NCBI GenBank assembly: GCA_022865305.1
Contig: JALHSP010000029.1
Location: 1-64,000 of the forward strand
Source of the DNA: Bacteroidales bacterium
Lineage (GTDB): Bacteria; Bacteroidota; Bacteroidia; Bacteroidales; VadinHA17
Direction of reading: 5' to 3'
DNA: 64,000 nucleotides
The notes beneath the pieces are model-generated. The model did no database searches and was not told where the DNA came from. It was given only the letters and a program-made list of their open reading frames with translations. Positions within the stretch are counted from its first letter, which is position 1. Each line of letters opens with the position of its first letter. Below are positions 55,002 through 64,000 of the stretch, piece by piece. Position numbers and translations under genes: made by a program.

Positions 55002-58000
55002 ATGATCAAGACCTCGACCATTTTAAGGATCCGGACTCTTATTGTCCTCAGTTTAATCAGCCTGACGGATAGTCAATATTCAGGTAAACTGCCTGCCGGC
55101 CATTACCTGAAAACATATTCGGAAAAGAACATACAAAAACTATTTATTACTACTGTCCCGGGTTTTGATGTTAAAATATTGAACAACAATACCGACTTAT
55201 GTATCCAGGTATATGATCTGAAAGGTAATATAATATCAGATGCCGATGTGCAGATCAGACAGAAAAAGCTGCAATTCGACTATAAAACCCAATTATATGT
55301 TGATAAGAAATCAAACAGGAGAGGTCTGCTTAAAGTAAGTCATAACGGGTACACAGGATTCTATAATCTTTCAAGGCAGTATAATAACTCAGCGGTTAAA
55401 AGAGGAAGCCGAATCCTGCTTTACGGAACTCCTCTGAAGTATATCTGGATGCCGGTAAATTTCGTAATCCATTTGCCGATTGATGCTACCAGATCAGTTA
55501 TACAAGGATGGCCTCAGGGAACAATTTCAAGAACAGCTCGTTTTTTTACGAAAGCCTTTTACTCTGTTGCCAGCATCTTCGACAGTTATTACTATGATTA
55601 TTATGGTGAAAATAAATTCGGCAGTAAGCATAAAGGATATATGGTTTTCAATAAACCTAAATATCTTCCTGGAGATACGGTAAAATTCAAGGCTTTCCTG
55701 GTTTCTGAAAACGGGAAACCGGTCACCAGGACAGTCAATATAGTTCTGCATACAGGTAAAAAATCCATTGAATTAACAAAGCTTAAGCCTTACAGTGATG
55801 GAGCATTTGAATACCAGTTCTTCCTGCACGATTCACTTGATTTGCAGCTTGACAGGGATTATTATGTTTCGCTGGAGATGAATGAATACAAGGAATACAT
55901 AAGCGAATCATTTAAATATGAAGATTATGAGTTATCAAAAAGCAAGCTTGTATACGCACAAATAACCAGATACAATACAGGGGGACGCCTTTTCTGATAT
56001 ATGCTAAAGGAACAGATGAAAACGATCTTAACCTGTTGGATGCCAGGCTGGAAATATTAGTGAAACCAAAGGAGGTAAAAGAATTTTTCAGTAAAAATGT
56101 TTTTATCCCCGACACACTTTTCTTCTCTGAAGAAAAACTGGATCCGGCAGGTGAAACAACCATCGAAATACCTGATTCTCTATTTCCTGCTGCAAATTTC
56201 AGCTGTGTGATCATAATCAGACTGCTTACATCTGACAATGAGGCAATAACAGAGACTGAGGAGACAGAATACTATCATCATAAGAAAGAAATTGATATTA
56301 CCCTGTTAAGAGATTCAATATTATTCACCTATAAGGAAAATGGTAAAGCTGAGGCGAAAGAGGTAAAGATATTTGCATCGGATAATTTCGGGAACGATAC
56401 CGAACTGCACACATCATTAACTCCTTGCAGGTTATTGCTTAATCCTTATTTCAGAGAATATACTGTGAAATCGGACAGTGCTGTTCAAAGTCTCGATATT
56501 GCATCACAACCATCACAGCTATCCTGTCTTTCAGAAAGAACGAAAGACTCGATTTATATATTTGTTGAGAACGAGAGAAAAATTCCATTTACTTATACTA
56601 TATACAGGAGAAACATAGAGCAGGAAAGAGGGTATGGCGATTCATTAACTGTGAATAAGAAAAAACCGGGGATACAAAACTATTTTGTCTCTGTACGCTA
56701 TTTATGGGGTGGAAAAATCAAGGAGGAGAATTACAGAATCCCATTTATCGATAAGAAATTAAATGTCAGTGTTACACAGTCGAAAATTGTTTATCCTGGT
56801 CACAGACAGCGAAGGTAAACCGGTGCCTGATGTTGATCTGACTGCTTATTCCATTACAAAAAAATTCGGCTATTCTGCCCCCGAATTACCATATCTTGGT
56901 AAAGAGAGGAAGGATAAAGTGGTAATAAATAATTTCAGTTTCAGGGATCTTAAACCGGAAACGCATCCAGGGCTTAATCTGGATTATAAGGAATGGGAAC
57001 TGCTGGCCGGACTGGATTCCATAGAATATTACAGGTTTTTATATCCCGGGAATAAGCTTTACAGGTTTGAATATGTACCGGAAGATAAATTGACCCAATT
57101 CTCCCCTTTTGTTGTCAGGGATGGTGCAATTCAACAGATTCATGTTATCTATACCGACAGCAGGCCGGTTTATTTCAGCTGGTCTTCCAATTCACAACCT
57201 TATTCTTTCAGGATTGATTCTGGCTATCACAATATAAAACTGCGTATGACTGACCGGATAATTACGATCGACAGTCTTTACTTTAATCCATGTGAAAAGC
57301 TGGTTTTCAGCCTGAATTATGATCTTGAACAAAAGAATATCAGGATTGAAAAAGCTGAACCAAAGCTGAGCATATATGAAAAAAGTGCTCTTTACAGATA
57401 TATATTCCCATACAGGGACACATTCGGAGAAAGATATGCCTTCATACAGCAGAATGATGAAATATAGTTTCTGAAACCTTCCGGGAACGATTATTTTACC
57501 GAATATTTAGCAGGTCCAGTTGCAGGCAACCTTACATTCAACATGCTGGAAAGTTATTCAATGAACTTCACTCATGAACCCTTTTTCGAATATGAATTTA
57601 ATCAGGGTTTGCTTAAAATGAGATCGATAGATGCAGATAAGAGATATCCGGAATATCTCTCCTATATAGAAAAAGATCATGGATTAAATGACCTCGTAAT
57701 TACCAGGGAAAAGCTTAACAGGCAATGGGAGAATTATCTCGACGATAAAAGATTTTCAACAGCACGTTACAGATTTCAGACTGCTACCTCGGCCGGAGCA
57801 GGCACCCTTCAGGCAGAAATAATCAGCAATAAAAATAGTGAACCGGCTATCCCGATAAACATACTGGTATTCAGAATACGATCCTTGTCTACAGGATATT
57901 TAATAATTGTACTCCGAAAGACACTGCAATGCTTGAAAAAATGAGAAGCTATTTTATGGAAGCCAGGCGGAACGGTTGCTGGATGAACACCTTTGAATCA

Positions 58001-58403
58001 TCACAGATAATTGAAACAATACTTCCGGATTTGTTAGGCAATAAAACGCAGCTTCAAAAGGCAAAACTTACTTTTTCGGGGGATGTGAACAAAACGGTTG
58101 AAAAATTCCCCTTTGAAATGAAATTAAATCCGGAACAAATGATAACTGTTTCAAAAACAGGCGATTTCCCGATATATTTTACTTCGTACCAGCACTATTG
58201 GAATCCTAATCTGCGGGAAAAGAAAAACGACCTGATAATAACTTCTGCTTTTGAAAACGAAAAGACACCGTACCTCGAAGGCGGTAAGGAAACAAAGCTT
58301 GTGGTTAACCTGGAAGTATACTTTAAATCCTGCAAAAGCTGAACTGATGTATTTCCCGACATTTAATGCAAATAATGAAGTAAAAAGAGTGTTTATTAAA
58401 TGA
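55002..58403 (+). pseudogene. Alpha-2-macroglobulin-like (MG2 domain) protein, multiply frameshifted
   Basis: One gene of ~1130 codons is broken into pieces. Piece 1 (55002-~55990) contains an MG2 domain: MVFNKPKYLPGDTVKFKAFL, then GAFEYQFFLHDSLDLQL. The frame shifts near 55990 (next piece GRPFLIYAKGTDENDLNL), again near 56770-56800 with apparent loss of bases (resuming ILVTDSEGKPVPDVDLTAYS), meets an in-frame TAG at 57465, shifts near 57870 (resuming NTILVYRIFNNCTPKD) and near 58320, and ends EVKRVFIK with TGA at 58401-58403. Each junction restores a homologous-looking frame, which supports decay, though sequencing errors could cause some. Intact relatives are secreted or lipoprotein protease-trapping or envelope proteins of Bacteroidota. 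Confidence 0.85.
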
Positions 58404-58502
58404 TTATCTAACATTTAAGCAGACAATATTTAAGGGAGAATCCACCTGTACCCTGCACCGAGTACCGAGCACCCTTTCTTCGAACTGTTTTCCCGGTATT
58501 TG

Positions 58503-58533
58503 TTTGAAAATTAGATTATTCAATTTAAATTTG
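58503..58533 (+). promoter_or_regulatory. Bacteroidota-type promoter for the DUF3795-like gene
   Basis: TTTG (58503-58506), a 19-base spacer and TAAATTTG (58526-58533) match the consensus; start near 58540, about 30 bases before ATG 58570. Confidence 0.65.
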
Positions 58534-58569
58534 ATATTATATCTGATGGTTACCTCAAAAAATTAACTT

Positions 58570-59058
58570 ATGAAAACTGAACTTAAACGCCGCGATTTCA
58601 TTTCAACATGCTTCAAGGCTGGAGTTACTTGCTGTGCACTCACTTATGGAACCAAACTGACAGGGCAGGATCCTGTAAAAAAGCAGGATGTAAAACCCGA
58701 CCCGAAAAATCTGGAATATTGTGGTTATAAATGCCCTCCCGATTGTCCTCTTAAAAAAGCTACGGTAGAGAATAATGCAGAGCTGAAAAAGAAAGCTTAT
58801 ACCGAATTTAAGTTTAAGGAAAAATTTGGTGTTGATTTTAATCCCGATAAAGTTTTCTGTTATGGCTGTAAAATAAATGAAAAGCCATTAAGCATACCCG
58901 TCAAGTCATGTACAGTCCGTAAATGTGTAACAGATAAAGGCTATGAATGTTGTATTCAGTGTGAAGGTTTAGCCAAATGTGATAAAGAATTATGGGCATC
59001 CTTTCCAAAGTTTAAACAAACTGTGATAGAGATGCAGAAGAAGTATATGGCAGTCTAA
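58570..59058 (+). CDS. Tat-exported Cys-rich DUF3795-like protein
   Basis: The 162-residue protein begins with a twin-arginine signal (LKRRDFISTCFKAG) and then a Cys-rich body: YCGYKCPPDCPL, FCYGCK, SCTVRKCVTDKGYECCIQC and GLAKCDK. The spacing of CGxxC, CxGC and a late CxxC resembles DUF3795, whose function is unknown; metal or cluster binding is likely given 14 or more cysteines. Tat export of a probable metalloprotein fits folding in the cytoplasm before transport, and tatA is present at 32521. It has its own promoter and converges on the 59142 gene across a terminator hairpin. Confidence 0.8.
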   Translation: MKTELKRRDFISTCFKAGVTCCALTYGTKLTGQDPVKKQDVKPDPKNLEYCGYKCPPDCPLKKATVENNAELKKKAYTEFKFKEKFGVDFNPDKVFCYGCKINEKPLSIPVKSCTVRKCVTDKGYECCIQCEGLAKCDKELWASFPKFKQTVIEMQKKYMAV

Positions 59059-59110
59059 ATGGAAATAATGCTCAGTGGCCTAATTGCGCACCGAGCATCT
59101 TGTATGGCAT

Positions 59111-59137
59111 ACCGGTCACCGGTTACGGGTGACCGGT
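59111..59137. terminator. Strong hairpin between convergent genes
   Basis: ACCGGTCACC (59111-59120) and GGTGACCGGT (59128-59137) form a perfect 10-bp GC-rich stem with a 7-base loop; CGTTTTAT follows on the plus strand. Probably a terminator for the DUF3795-like gene and perhaps the opposing gene. Confidence 0.6.
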
Positions 59138-59141
59138 CGTT

Positions 59142-60524
59142 TTATCTACTGCGTGATGATTTTTCGTTTGCAGATCCTTTTGCGTTTTCGCGTTTTCTGG
59201 TATCAGTTCCTGCTTTACTCTCTCTGCTGCTCCTCTGGCCTGATGAACTGGCTCTGGGTGTTGAAGGCCTGGATGTCCTGGCAGTTTCGCTCCTTTGAAC
59301 CGGTTCAGGTCTGGAAGCGGTTCTGTTAGAAACTGCAGGAGTTGACCTCCGCGAAGCATCAGCATTCTGACCTGAAGAAGCCTGTGAGACAGGCCTGTTA
59401 GTAGCAGTTGCAGACGACCTGCGTGAGGCATCGGTATTCTGCCCAGCAGAGGACTTTGTTACAGGTCTGTTGTTAACAGTTGTTGTTGACCTGCGTGAGG
59501 CATTGGTATTCTGCCCAGCAGAGGACTTTGTTACAGGTCTGTCGTTAACAGTTGTTGTCGACCGTCGTGGAGTGCCGGAGCTGGTACCTGCAGAAGTCTG
59601 TTCCCGCGTTGGTTGAGAGACGGATCTTCTTCCCTGGCTGTTAATTGCAGTATTATCCTGTGCTCTTGTGTTTTGACCCGGATTCAGCTTGGTGTAAAGA
59701 GCTTCACCATCACGTCTCTGTTCGGGGCGTGAATATGTGTTTCTGTAGCCACCTTCCTTTATTCTGTTGCTTACCATTGGAGAATGAGCACGTATGCCGC
59801 TGTAATAAAAGTCATTATATCGCGTGTAGCGGTGATGCTGCCAGTGGTGGTAATGGCTGTAATAATGAGGGTACCAGTTATAATGATAACCATAATAGTA
59901 ATGCCAGTAGTATGGGCGCCACGGATGCCAGTAGGAAGGGTAATAACCCCAGTACCATGAAGAGTGCCACATAACATAGTTTGGAAGAAAAATGAATCTG
60001 ATCAGAGGCCAGGCAGCGACTTCGTAATATGTGGTTCTGACCACGGTTATATTCTCCCTGTTCACCGGTCTGCCGGTGTATCCGGGATTTTGGGTCTCAT
60101 CATATATTGGTTCAACTATATAATTTCTGCCGTATAAAGCTTCATCGCCAATAAGCTGTATCTGAACGGATCCGTTGCGAAACCGCTGAACTGTAAAAAC
60201 AGCCACATCCTGGGTTTCGTTACGGTTTAGCTCTACCCGTAATACTATGGTATGGACATCGCCGTCAACATAGTCCTGGACCATTATATAATCAATAAGG
60301 TTATCGCCATTCAGGTCGAGGTTATTGATCCTGGAATTTTCGTCATTCAGGCTTCTTTCAAAACCTTCAAGTGTTTCGGATTCCTGGAACAGTTTCATTA
60401 CTGCATACAGGTTAAGATTATCTCCCGGCAAGCCCAGATATTCATCAGGATAATCCTGTGCCATAACTGTGGTCCCTAAGGCGACCAGGGCTGCGAGAAT
60501 CGATGTGATTATGAACTTTTTCAT
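59142..60524 (-). CDS. Secreted aromatic/His-rich protein with 24-residue C-terminal repeats
   Basis: The 460-residue protein has a signal peptide (IITSILAALVALGTTVMAQ). Residues 24-175 form a compact domain with an EF-hand-like DLNGDNLIDY (70-79). Residues ~184-245 are extraordinarily rich in Trp, Tyr and His. The C-terminal ~200 residues are Ser/Thr/Arg-rich with 3.5 copies of a 24-residue unit, RRSTTTVNNRPVTKSSAGQN plus four residues (320-404). Repeats match at the DNA level. I know no function; an envelope or matrix protein with metal- or polymer-binding aromatic region is a guess. It converges with the DUF3795-like gene. Confidence 0.75.
   Translation of the reverse strand: MKKFIITSILAALVALGTTVMAQDYPDEYLGLPGDNLNLYAVMKLFQESETLEGFERSLNDENSRINNLDLNGDNLIDYIMVQDYVDGDVHTIVLRVELNRNETQDVAVFTVQRFRNGSVQIQLIGDEALYGRNYIVEPIYDETQNPGYTGRPVNRENITVVRTTYYEVAAWPLIRFIFLPNYVMWHSSWYWGYYPSYWHPWRPYYWHYYYGYHYNWYPHYYSHYHHWQHHRYTRYNDFYYSGIRAHSPMVSNRIKEGGYRNTYSRPEQRRDGEALYTKLNPGQNTRAQDNTAINSQGRRSVSQPTREQTSAGTSSGTPRRSTTTVNDRPVTKSSAGQNTNASRRSTTTVNNRPVTKSSAGQNTDASRRSSATATNRPVSQASSGQNADASRRSTPAVSNRTASRPEPVQRSETARTSRPSTPRASSSGQRSSRESKAGTDTRKRENAKGSANEKSSRSR
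59313..59567. repeat. 72-bp tandem repeats inside the secreted protein gene
   Basis: About 3.5 in-frame copies; the first two are nearly identical in DNA (for example TTCTGCCCAGCAGAGGACTT recurs), later ones diverged. Copy number can change without loss of reading frame. It is a coding repeat, not a CRISPR array. Confidence 0.8.
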
Positions 60525-60678
60525 TTTCTTAAGTGTTAGAAGAATTATCTCTTCATAATATCAATATCAAAAGCTGTACCAAATTTTAACAGATCTTCTG
60601 GAATGAAGGCGTAGTGGCACAACAACACAATGGTATAAAAACATAAAGATATAAAGCGGGGGTAGGTGAACGGGGACC

Positions 60679-60705
60679 AGTGGACTGAGATACTCAGTGA
60701 CCACT
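60679..60705. other. Imperfect hairpin after the DUF6483-like gene
   Basis: AGTGG-ACTGAG (60679-60689) pairs with CTCAGT-GA-CCACT (60693-60705) around an ATA loop with a 2-base bulge. It lies just past the stop at 60728 on the minus strand, with no T-run, so termination is uncertain. Confidence 0.35.
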
Positions 60706-60727
60706 CTGTAAAACACAGTCTCCTATG

Positions 60728-61156
60728 TTATTTAATGGTTGATGATAATTCTTTTATTCTCATTCTGATATCCTCCATTTTCCTGATCCTTTCCTCTGAA
60801 AAGGTTTTGTATTCCTTGTCAACAAACTCAAAGAGGATCAGCGACTTTTCAGAAAATTCAAGACTTCCGTGTTTGTCGTCCCTAGCCAGTCTTAACCCGG
60901 CTTCAGCATTAAACAGCTCTGCAAGTATCTCCAGGTGACCATTAGTGTAATTATGCTCCTGAATAAGCTTCTGAGTCAGCTTATCTGCGGGGATATTATG
61001 AAAAAATGAAGCATCTTCCCTGAGAAATGTATTATAGCCTTCTTCCAGCTTATCGGCAGCTTCCTTCAGCTCGCCCTTCTTTATGAGTCCAAGGACTTCG
61101 CCCAGAAACTTAATAAGCATCGCAATCATTCGGAGGATGTAGTCTTTCTGGTACAC
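60728..61156 (-). CDS. DUF6483-like helical protein
   Basis: The 142-residue protein starts MYQKDYILRMIAMLIKFLGE, and YILRMI-type starts are typical of DUF6483 proteins (recalled, not searched). It is almost wholly helical, with TPR-like pieces: EVLGLIKKGELKEAADKLEEG, NGHLEILAELFNAEAGLRL and SLEFSEKSLILFEFV. This argues for the start at 61156. Function is unknown; a small scaffold or regulatory role is possible. It is transcribed on its own, with a gap of 92 bp from the phosphatase gene upstream on the same strand. Confidence 0.65.
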   Translation of the reverse strand: MYQKDYILRMIAMLIKFLGEVLGLIKKGELKEAADKLEEGYNTFLREDASFFHNIPADKLTQKLIQEHNYTNGHLEILAELFNAEAGLRLARDDKHGSLEFSEKSLILFEFVDKEYKTFSEERIRKMEDIRMRIKELSSTIK

Positions 61157-61248
61157 TGTTTATGGAATTTACCTCTATAAAGATAAGAAAAATGGCATAG
61201 CGGAGAAACGGCACACTGTGTCTATCGAAGCTTTGGCAAGAAGAGCTG

Positions 61249-62346
61249 TTATAATTTAATTCTTTTACCTGTAATGAAAACTTTATAAAAGGATCCATTT
61301 TTGTACATAAGCATTTCCTCAGGTTCCTTATACATTATACCTGCATCTGTTCCAAAGATTTTATTATTAAAAAGTGATTTAATTCCTTCATTAGGGGTAT
61401 GTCCAATTACGATATGGTCTTTGTCATAGAAATCAAGGATAGAATCTATTCTACTTTCACAGAAACTTGTATCTCTAAAATATCCTCTGTACCAGATCGG
61501 ACCTTTGTCTTTATTCAAAAAAGTGAGCTCTTCATTATTAGAAACAAATTCAGGGTCTTTCCCAACGATTTTATTGGAAAATTTCCGGTTTATTTGATCA
61601 ATCGTTAGATTTCTTTGAACGATTTCAATTGAAAGTCCTGCGTGAACAAATATTATGTTGTTTATAGTAATCACGACTGGTTTGGAACGTAACCATTTGC
61701 CCAATACAGAGCTATCGGAATATAAATCATAGTATTTAGTATTAGAAATTGTTTCAACTTTTTCATATTTTTCATTTATGAAGCTCAGGTCTTTACTTAG
61801 AACCATAAATTCATGATTTCCCAGTAACACATGAACCATCCCACCAGCTTTTGCAGCTTGTTTTTCTAAGCCAAACAGATGCCAGAGTACTTCTGTAACC
61901 ATATCCCCTCTGTCGAATGTGTCACCAAGAACAACTAAATGTCCCTTGCCGAATTTCCAATTCAGGTTTTTATCAATAATACCCATTGCTTTTAAAAGAT
62001 CGATGTAAGTATGGTATTCTCCATGAATATCGGTTATAATACCTATACTATCTGCCATGTTGTAAATTTGTCCATATTCCGGTTTTTCCAGATAAGTGCG
62101 CTTCAGATCATCATAATTAAACAACAGTTTAAATTTTTTCTTTATTCCAGTAAAGTTATCCGGCATAATAAAATCTTCCCGGAGTACATTATTTTCAATC
62201 CACTTTACTTTAAGTTCATTATTCATAATAAAAATATACGGACCATCATTAATTAAATTATTATCGCTTATTTCTGAACGGTAAATTGCAGAAGCATTAA
62301 GATTAAAGAATAAGCCAATTATCAGGTAAAGAAGTTGTTTCTTCAT
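61249..62346 (-). CDS. Exported Shewanella-like protein phosphatase (PPP family)
   Basis: The 365-residue protein has a signal peptide (LLYLIIGLFFNLNASA). The PPP-family metal and phosphate motifs are complete: Asp106-x-His108 (TDIHGEY), Asp142/Asp145 (GDTFDRGD), Asn177-His178 (GNHEF), then VFVHAGLS and VIGHTPNEG. GDTFDRG with this spacing is characteristic of Shewanella-like phosphatases, which hydrolyse phosphotyrosine or phosphoserine/threonine. The signal implies a periplasmic or extracellular role. No kinase lies near. It is divergent from the 62627 gene; the 280-bp gap shows no consensus promoter. Confidence 0.85.
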   Translation of the reverse strand: MKKQLLYLIIGLFFNLNASAIYRSEISDNNLINDGPYIFIMNNELKVKWIENNVLREDFIMPDNFTGIKKKFKLLFNYDDLKRTYLEKPEYGQIYNMADSIGIITDIHGEYHTYIDLLKAMGIIDKNLNWKFGKGHLVVLGDTFDRGDMVTEVLWHLFGLEKQAAKAGGMVHVLLGNHEFMVLSKDLSFINEKYEKVETISNTKYYDLYSDSSVLGKWLRSKPVVITINNIIFVHAGLSIEIVQRNLTIDQINRKFSNKIVGKDPEFVSNNEELTFLNKDKGPIWYRGYFRDTSFCESRIDSILDFYDKDHIVIGHTPNEGIKSLFNNKIFGTDAGIMYKEPEEMLMYKNGSFYKVFITGKRIKL

Positions 62347-62626
62347 GCTTCGATTTATTAAATAACTATCGCCAAGGATTTATAATTGTATATTTTCCTT
62401 AGAATTCTATTGAAAAACAATTCAATTTACAAAGTTGTTCATAAAACTGCAATTATTGCAGTACATTATCTCCTCCGGGTAATTTAATGTTCAATTCTAT
62501 TCCTCTGTCCCGATATTTCATTCTCCGAACAAAATATCAAACTCATTTGTTTAACCTCATGAAATAAACGTTGAATAAAATTTTAACATCTGAATTCAAA
62601 ATAATAACCTGGAAATTACAGCCATT

Positions 62627-63721
62627 ATGAATCTTAATTGCACTATAAAATTCAGTCTCCTGAAGATCTCAGTTTGTACCCTGTCGTTTATTTATGTAAC
62701 AAATTCAGTAAAGGCAGCTAAGGTCGACAGCCTGTTCAAATCTGATGAAATAATCAGGATGGAATTGAGATCTGATTTTTCGGCGATCCAGAAAGATCGG
62801 GCCGAAAATCCTGAATATCATGATGGTGAATTGATTTATTATTCTTCAGATGGTGAACCTGTAAAGTTATCTGTTAAGGTAATGGCAAGAGGAAATTTTC
62901 GTCGCAATCCGGTAAATTGTAATTTCCCGCCTTTGTATTTGAATTTTAAGAAAAATGAAGTTAAGAATACAATATTCGATAACCAGGACAAATTGAAGTT
63001 AGTTACACCGTGTCATTTTGAAGAAGATCTGATTGATGAATACACTATTTATAAAATGTATAATCAGGTTACGGATTTAAGTATGAAAGTAAGACTTGTA
63101 AAGATCCTGTACTTTGATACAGGCCTTAATAAAAAAGTTTTTGAGAAACACAGTTTTTTTATTGAAGATAAAAAACACGTTGCTGAACGAAATAATGCTA
63201 TTCCAAAGGACAGGGTTTTAACGCCCTTTGATTTGAACAAGGAAAACTTTGAAAAATTATCAGTTTTCCAATATTTAATAGGGAATAAAGATTGGTTTAT
63301 CACGTCAAGAAAAAATATTGTGATTATGCAGCCTAAGGATACCTCAGTCGGACTTTATGCAGTTCCTTATGATTTTGACTTTTCAGGTTTTGTTAATGCT
63401 GAATATACCAGACCCAAAGGAGTACCTGAGAATTTACTCACTGACAGAAGGCAATATAAGGGATTATGCTTTACAGACGATGAGTTTAAAGAAATCTTTG
63501 AATTTTACCGGGAACTAAGGCCGGTATTTGATTCCATCATAAATAATCAGAAGCTCATTCCTAATTACAATAAAAAGCAGATACTCAGATATATAGACAA
63601 TTTTTATATACTCACTGAGAGCAGCGATCTGATCAAGCAGGAATTCCTGGTTGGGTGTGAAACCAAGAAAGACTACAATATAGTTGATAAAGAGGGATAT
63701 CAAAGAATATCATCCCGGTAG
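62627..63721 (+). CDS. Secreted protein with possible CotH-like kinase fold
   Basis: The 364-residue protein has a signal peptide (residues ~8-30, ending VKAAK). It shows LSVKVMARGNFRRNP followed by FPPLYLNFKK (compare the RGN.S...KK pattern of CotH kinases), a helical middle part LIDEYTIYKMYNQ, then VFQYLIGNKDWFITSRKNIV and VPYDFDFSGFVNAEY, resembling the catalytic-loop N.D and D.D acidic motifs of that fold. The match is distant and made by eye. CotH proteins phosphorylate secreted proteins; the neighbouring exported phosphatase (divergent) would be a tempting counterpart. Otherwise it is an uncharacterised Bacteroidota secreted protein. Confidence 0.5.
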   Translation: MNLNCTIKFSLLKISVCTLSFIYVTNSVKAAKVDSLFKSDEIIRMELRSDFSAIQKDRAENPEYHDGELIYYSSDGEPVKLSVKVMARGNFRRNPVNCNFPPLYLNFKKNEVKNTIFDNQDKLKLVTPCHFEEDLIDEYTIYKMYNQVTDLSMKVRLVKILYFDTGLNKKVFEKHSFFIEDKKHVAERNNAIPKDRVLTPFDLNKENFEKLSVFQYLIGNKDWFITSRKNIVIMQPKDTSVGLYAVPYDFDFSGFVNAEYTRPKGVPENLLTDRRQYKGLCFTDDEFKEIFEFYRELRPVFDSIINNQKLIPNYNKKQILRYIDNFYILTESSDLIKQEFLVGCETKKDYNIVDKEGYQRISSR

Positions 63722-63735
63722 CTGCCGGAACTGCC

Positions 63736-63996
63736 CTACATGAACTTCTCTCTCTTCTGAAGGTTATAAAGAGCTGCCAGCAGACAAATAATAGTGCCTG
63801 TTATCAAAATTATTCTGTTCTTGAGAGTAATTATTGCCCAGGTAGTCTCATTTACGTCGTAAGCAGGATTAAAAGGATTCAGAAATACATTCCACTGGCT
63901 TTTCCGCAGAGGTTCCATCAGTATCATGAAAAAGAGGCCGAAGATTATCATAACTACTGCTGTCCCGCTTCCATTTCTTATAACCGTCGATAACAT
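63736..63996 (-). CDS. Small two-helix membrane protein at the window edge
   Basis: The 86-residue product has hydrophobic helices at ~12-29 (GTAVVMIIFGLFFMILM) and ~57-76 (RIILITGTIICLLAALYNL) and a short basic end, QKREKFM. ATG 63996 may be the true start or the frame may continue beyond the window. I do not recognise a family. Confidence 0.5.
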   Translation of the reverse strand: MLSTVIRNGSGTAVVMIIFGLFFMILMEPLRKSQWNVFLNPFNPAYDVNETTWAIITLKNRIILITGTIICLLAALYNLQKREKFM

Positions 63997-64000
63997 AAAA

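Noticed and set aside
59313-59567. Possible CRISPR array from regularly spaced similar units
   Set aside because: Units are contiguous, 72 bp, in frame with a secreted protein, and have no spacers.

Overview
The window looks like chromosomal DNA of a Bacteroidota bacterium, probably class Bacteroidia; the finer placement is inference. Grounds: a 2478-residue SprA-like protein (type IX secretion/gliding), a DUF6057-type membrane protein, MqnC of the futalosine menaquinone route, and several promoters of the Bacteroidota form TTTG-N19/20-TAnnTTTG. Base composition is moderately AT-rich and most intergenic DNA is short and AT-rich.

Layout. 1-9000: a truncated gene end, then two minus-strand envelope genes (DUF6057-like membrane protein; PD40 lipoprotein with a CxxCH motif). 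A catabolic-looking plus-strand set follows: a Tat-exported Gfo/Idh/MocA oxidoreductase and a Tat-exported TIM-barrel isomerase behind a promoter/operator and in front of an intrinsic terminator, then a sialidase-fold protein, a lactonase-type propeller and a convergent isochorismatase-fold hydrolase. 9100-13000: glycerol module glpD-glpK-glpF. 13000-22350: small envelope genes, a coiled-coil membrane protein, and a three-gene signalling operon (receiver, hybrid histidine kinase with Hpt, NtrC-type activator); matching palindromes lie about 100 bp upstream of sigma-54-like -24 motifs before both the operon and the coiled-coil gene. An M28-like peptidase follows. 22400-28500: accessory stretch with a 34-bp perfect palindrome, a decayed TIR-protein start, a TIR-TM-PEGA-FGE-alpha/beta-hydrolase fusion, a GH2 glycosidase and an initiator tRNA-Met with a long inverted repeat.

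28600-46600: housekeeping: superoxide reductase-like protein, M23 peptidase, dxr-rseP-tatA, mqnC, then pepA-pdxA-ruvA-sprA, gcvH and a GT-C-like membrane protein. 46600-51400: minus-strand rimP-nusA-infB with a clear promoter and leader hairpin. 51400-64000: radical SAM protein, an HExxH lipoprotein, an RluA-type pseudouridine synthase, a large decayed alpha-2-macroglobulin-like gene, a Tat-exported Cys-rich DUF3795 protein, a secreted aromatic/His-rich protein with 24-residue repeats, a DUF6483-like protein, a Shewanella-like phosphatase, a possible CotH-like secreted protein and a small membrane protein at the edge.

How genes work together: glpFKD would import, phosphorylate and oxidise glycerol; the Tat-exported oxidoreductase and isomerase plus the propellers and GH2 enzyme fit periplasmic carbohydrate processing, and tatA lies in the same window; SprA would be the type IX outer-membrane channel. 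The most unusual items are the TIR-FGE-hydrolase fusion and the paired palindrome/-24 architecture around the signalling operon.
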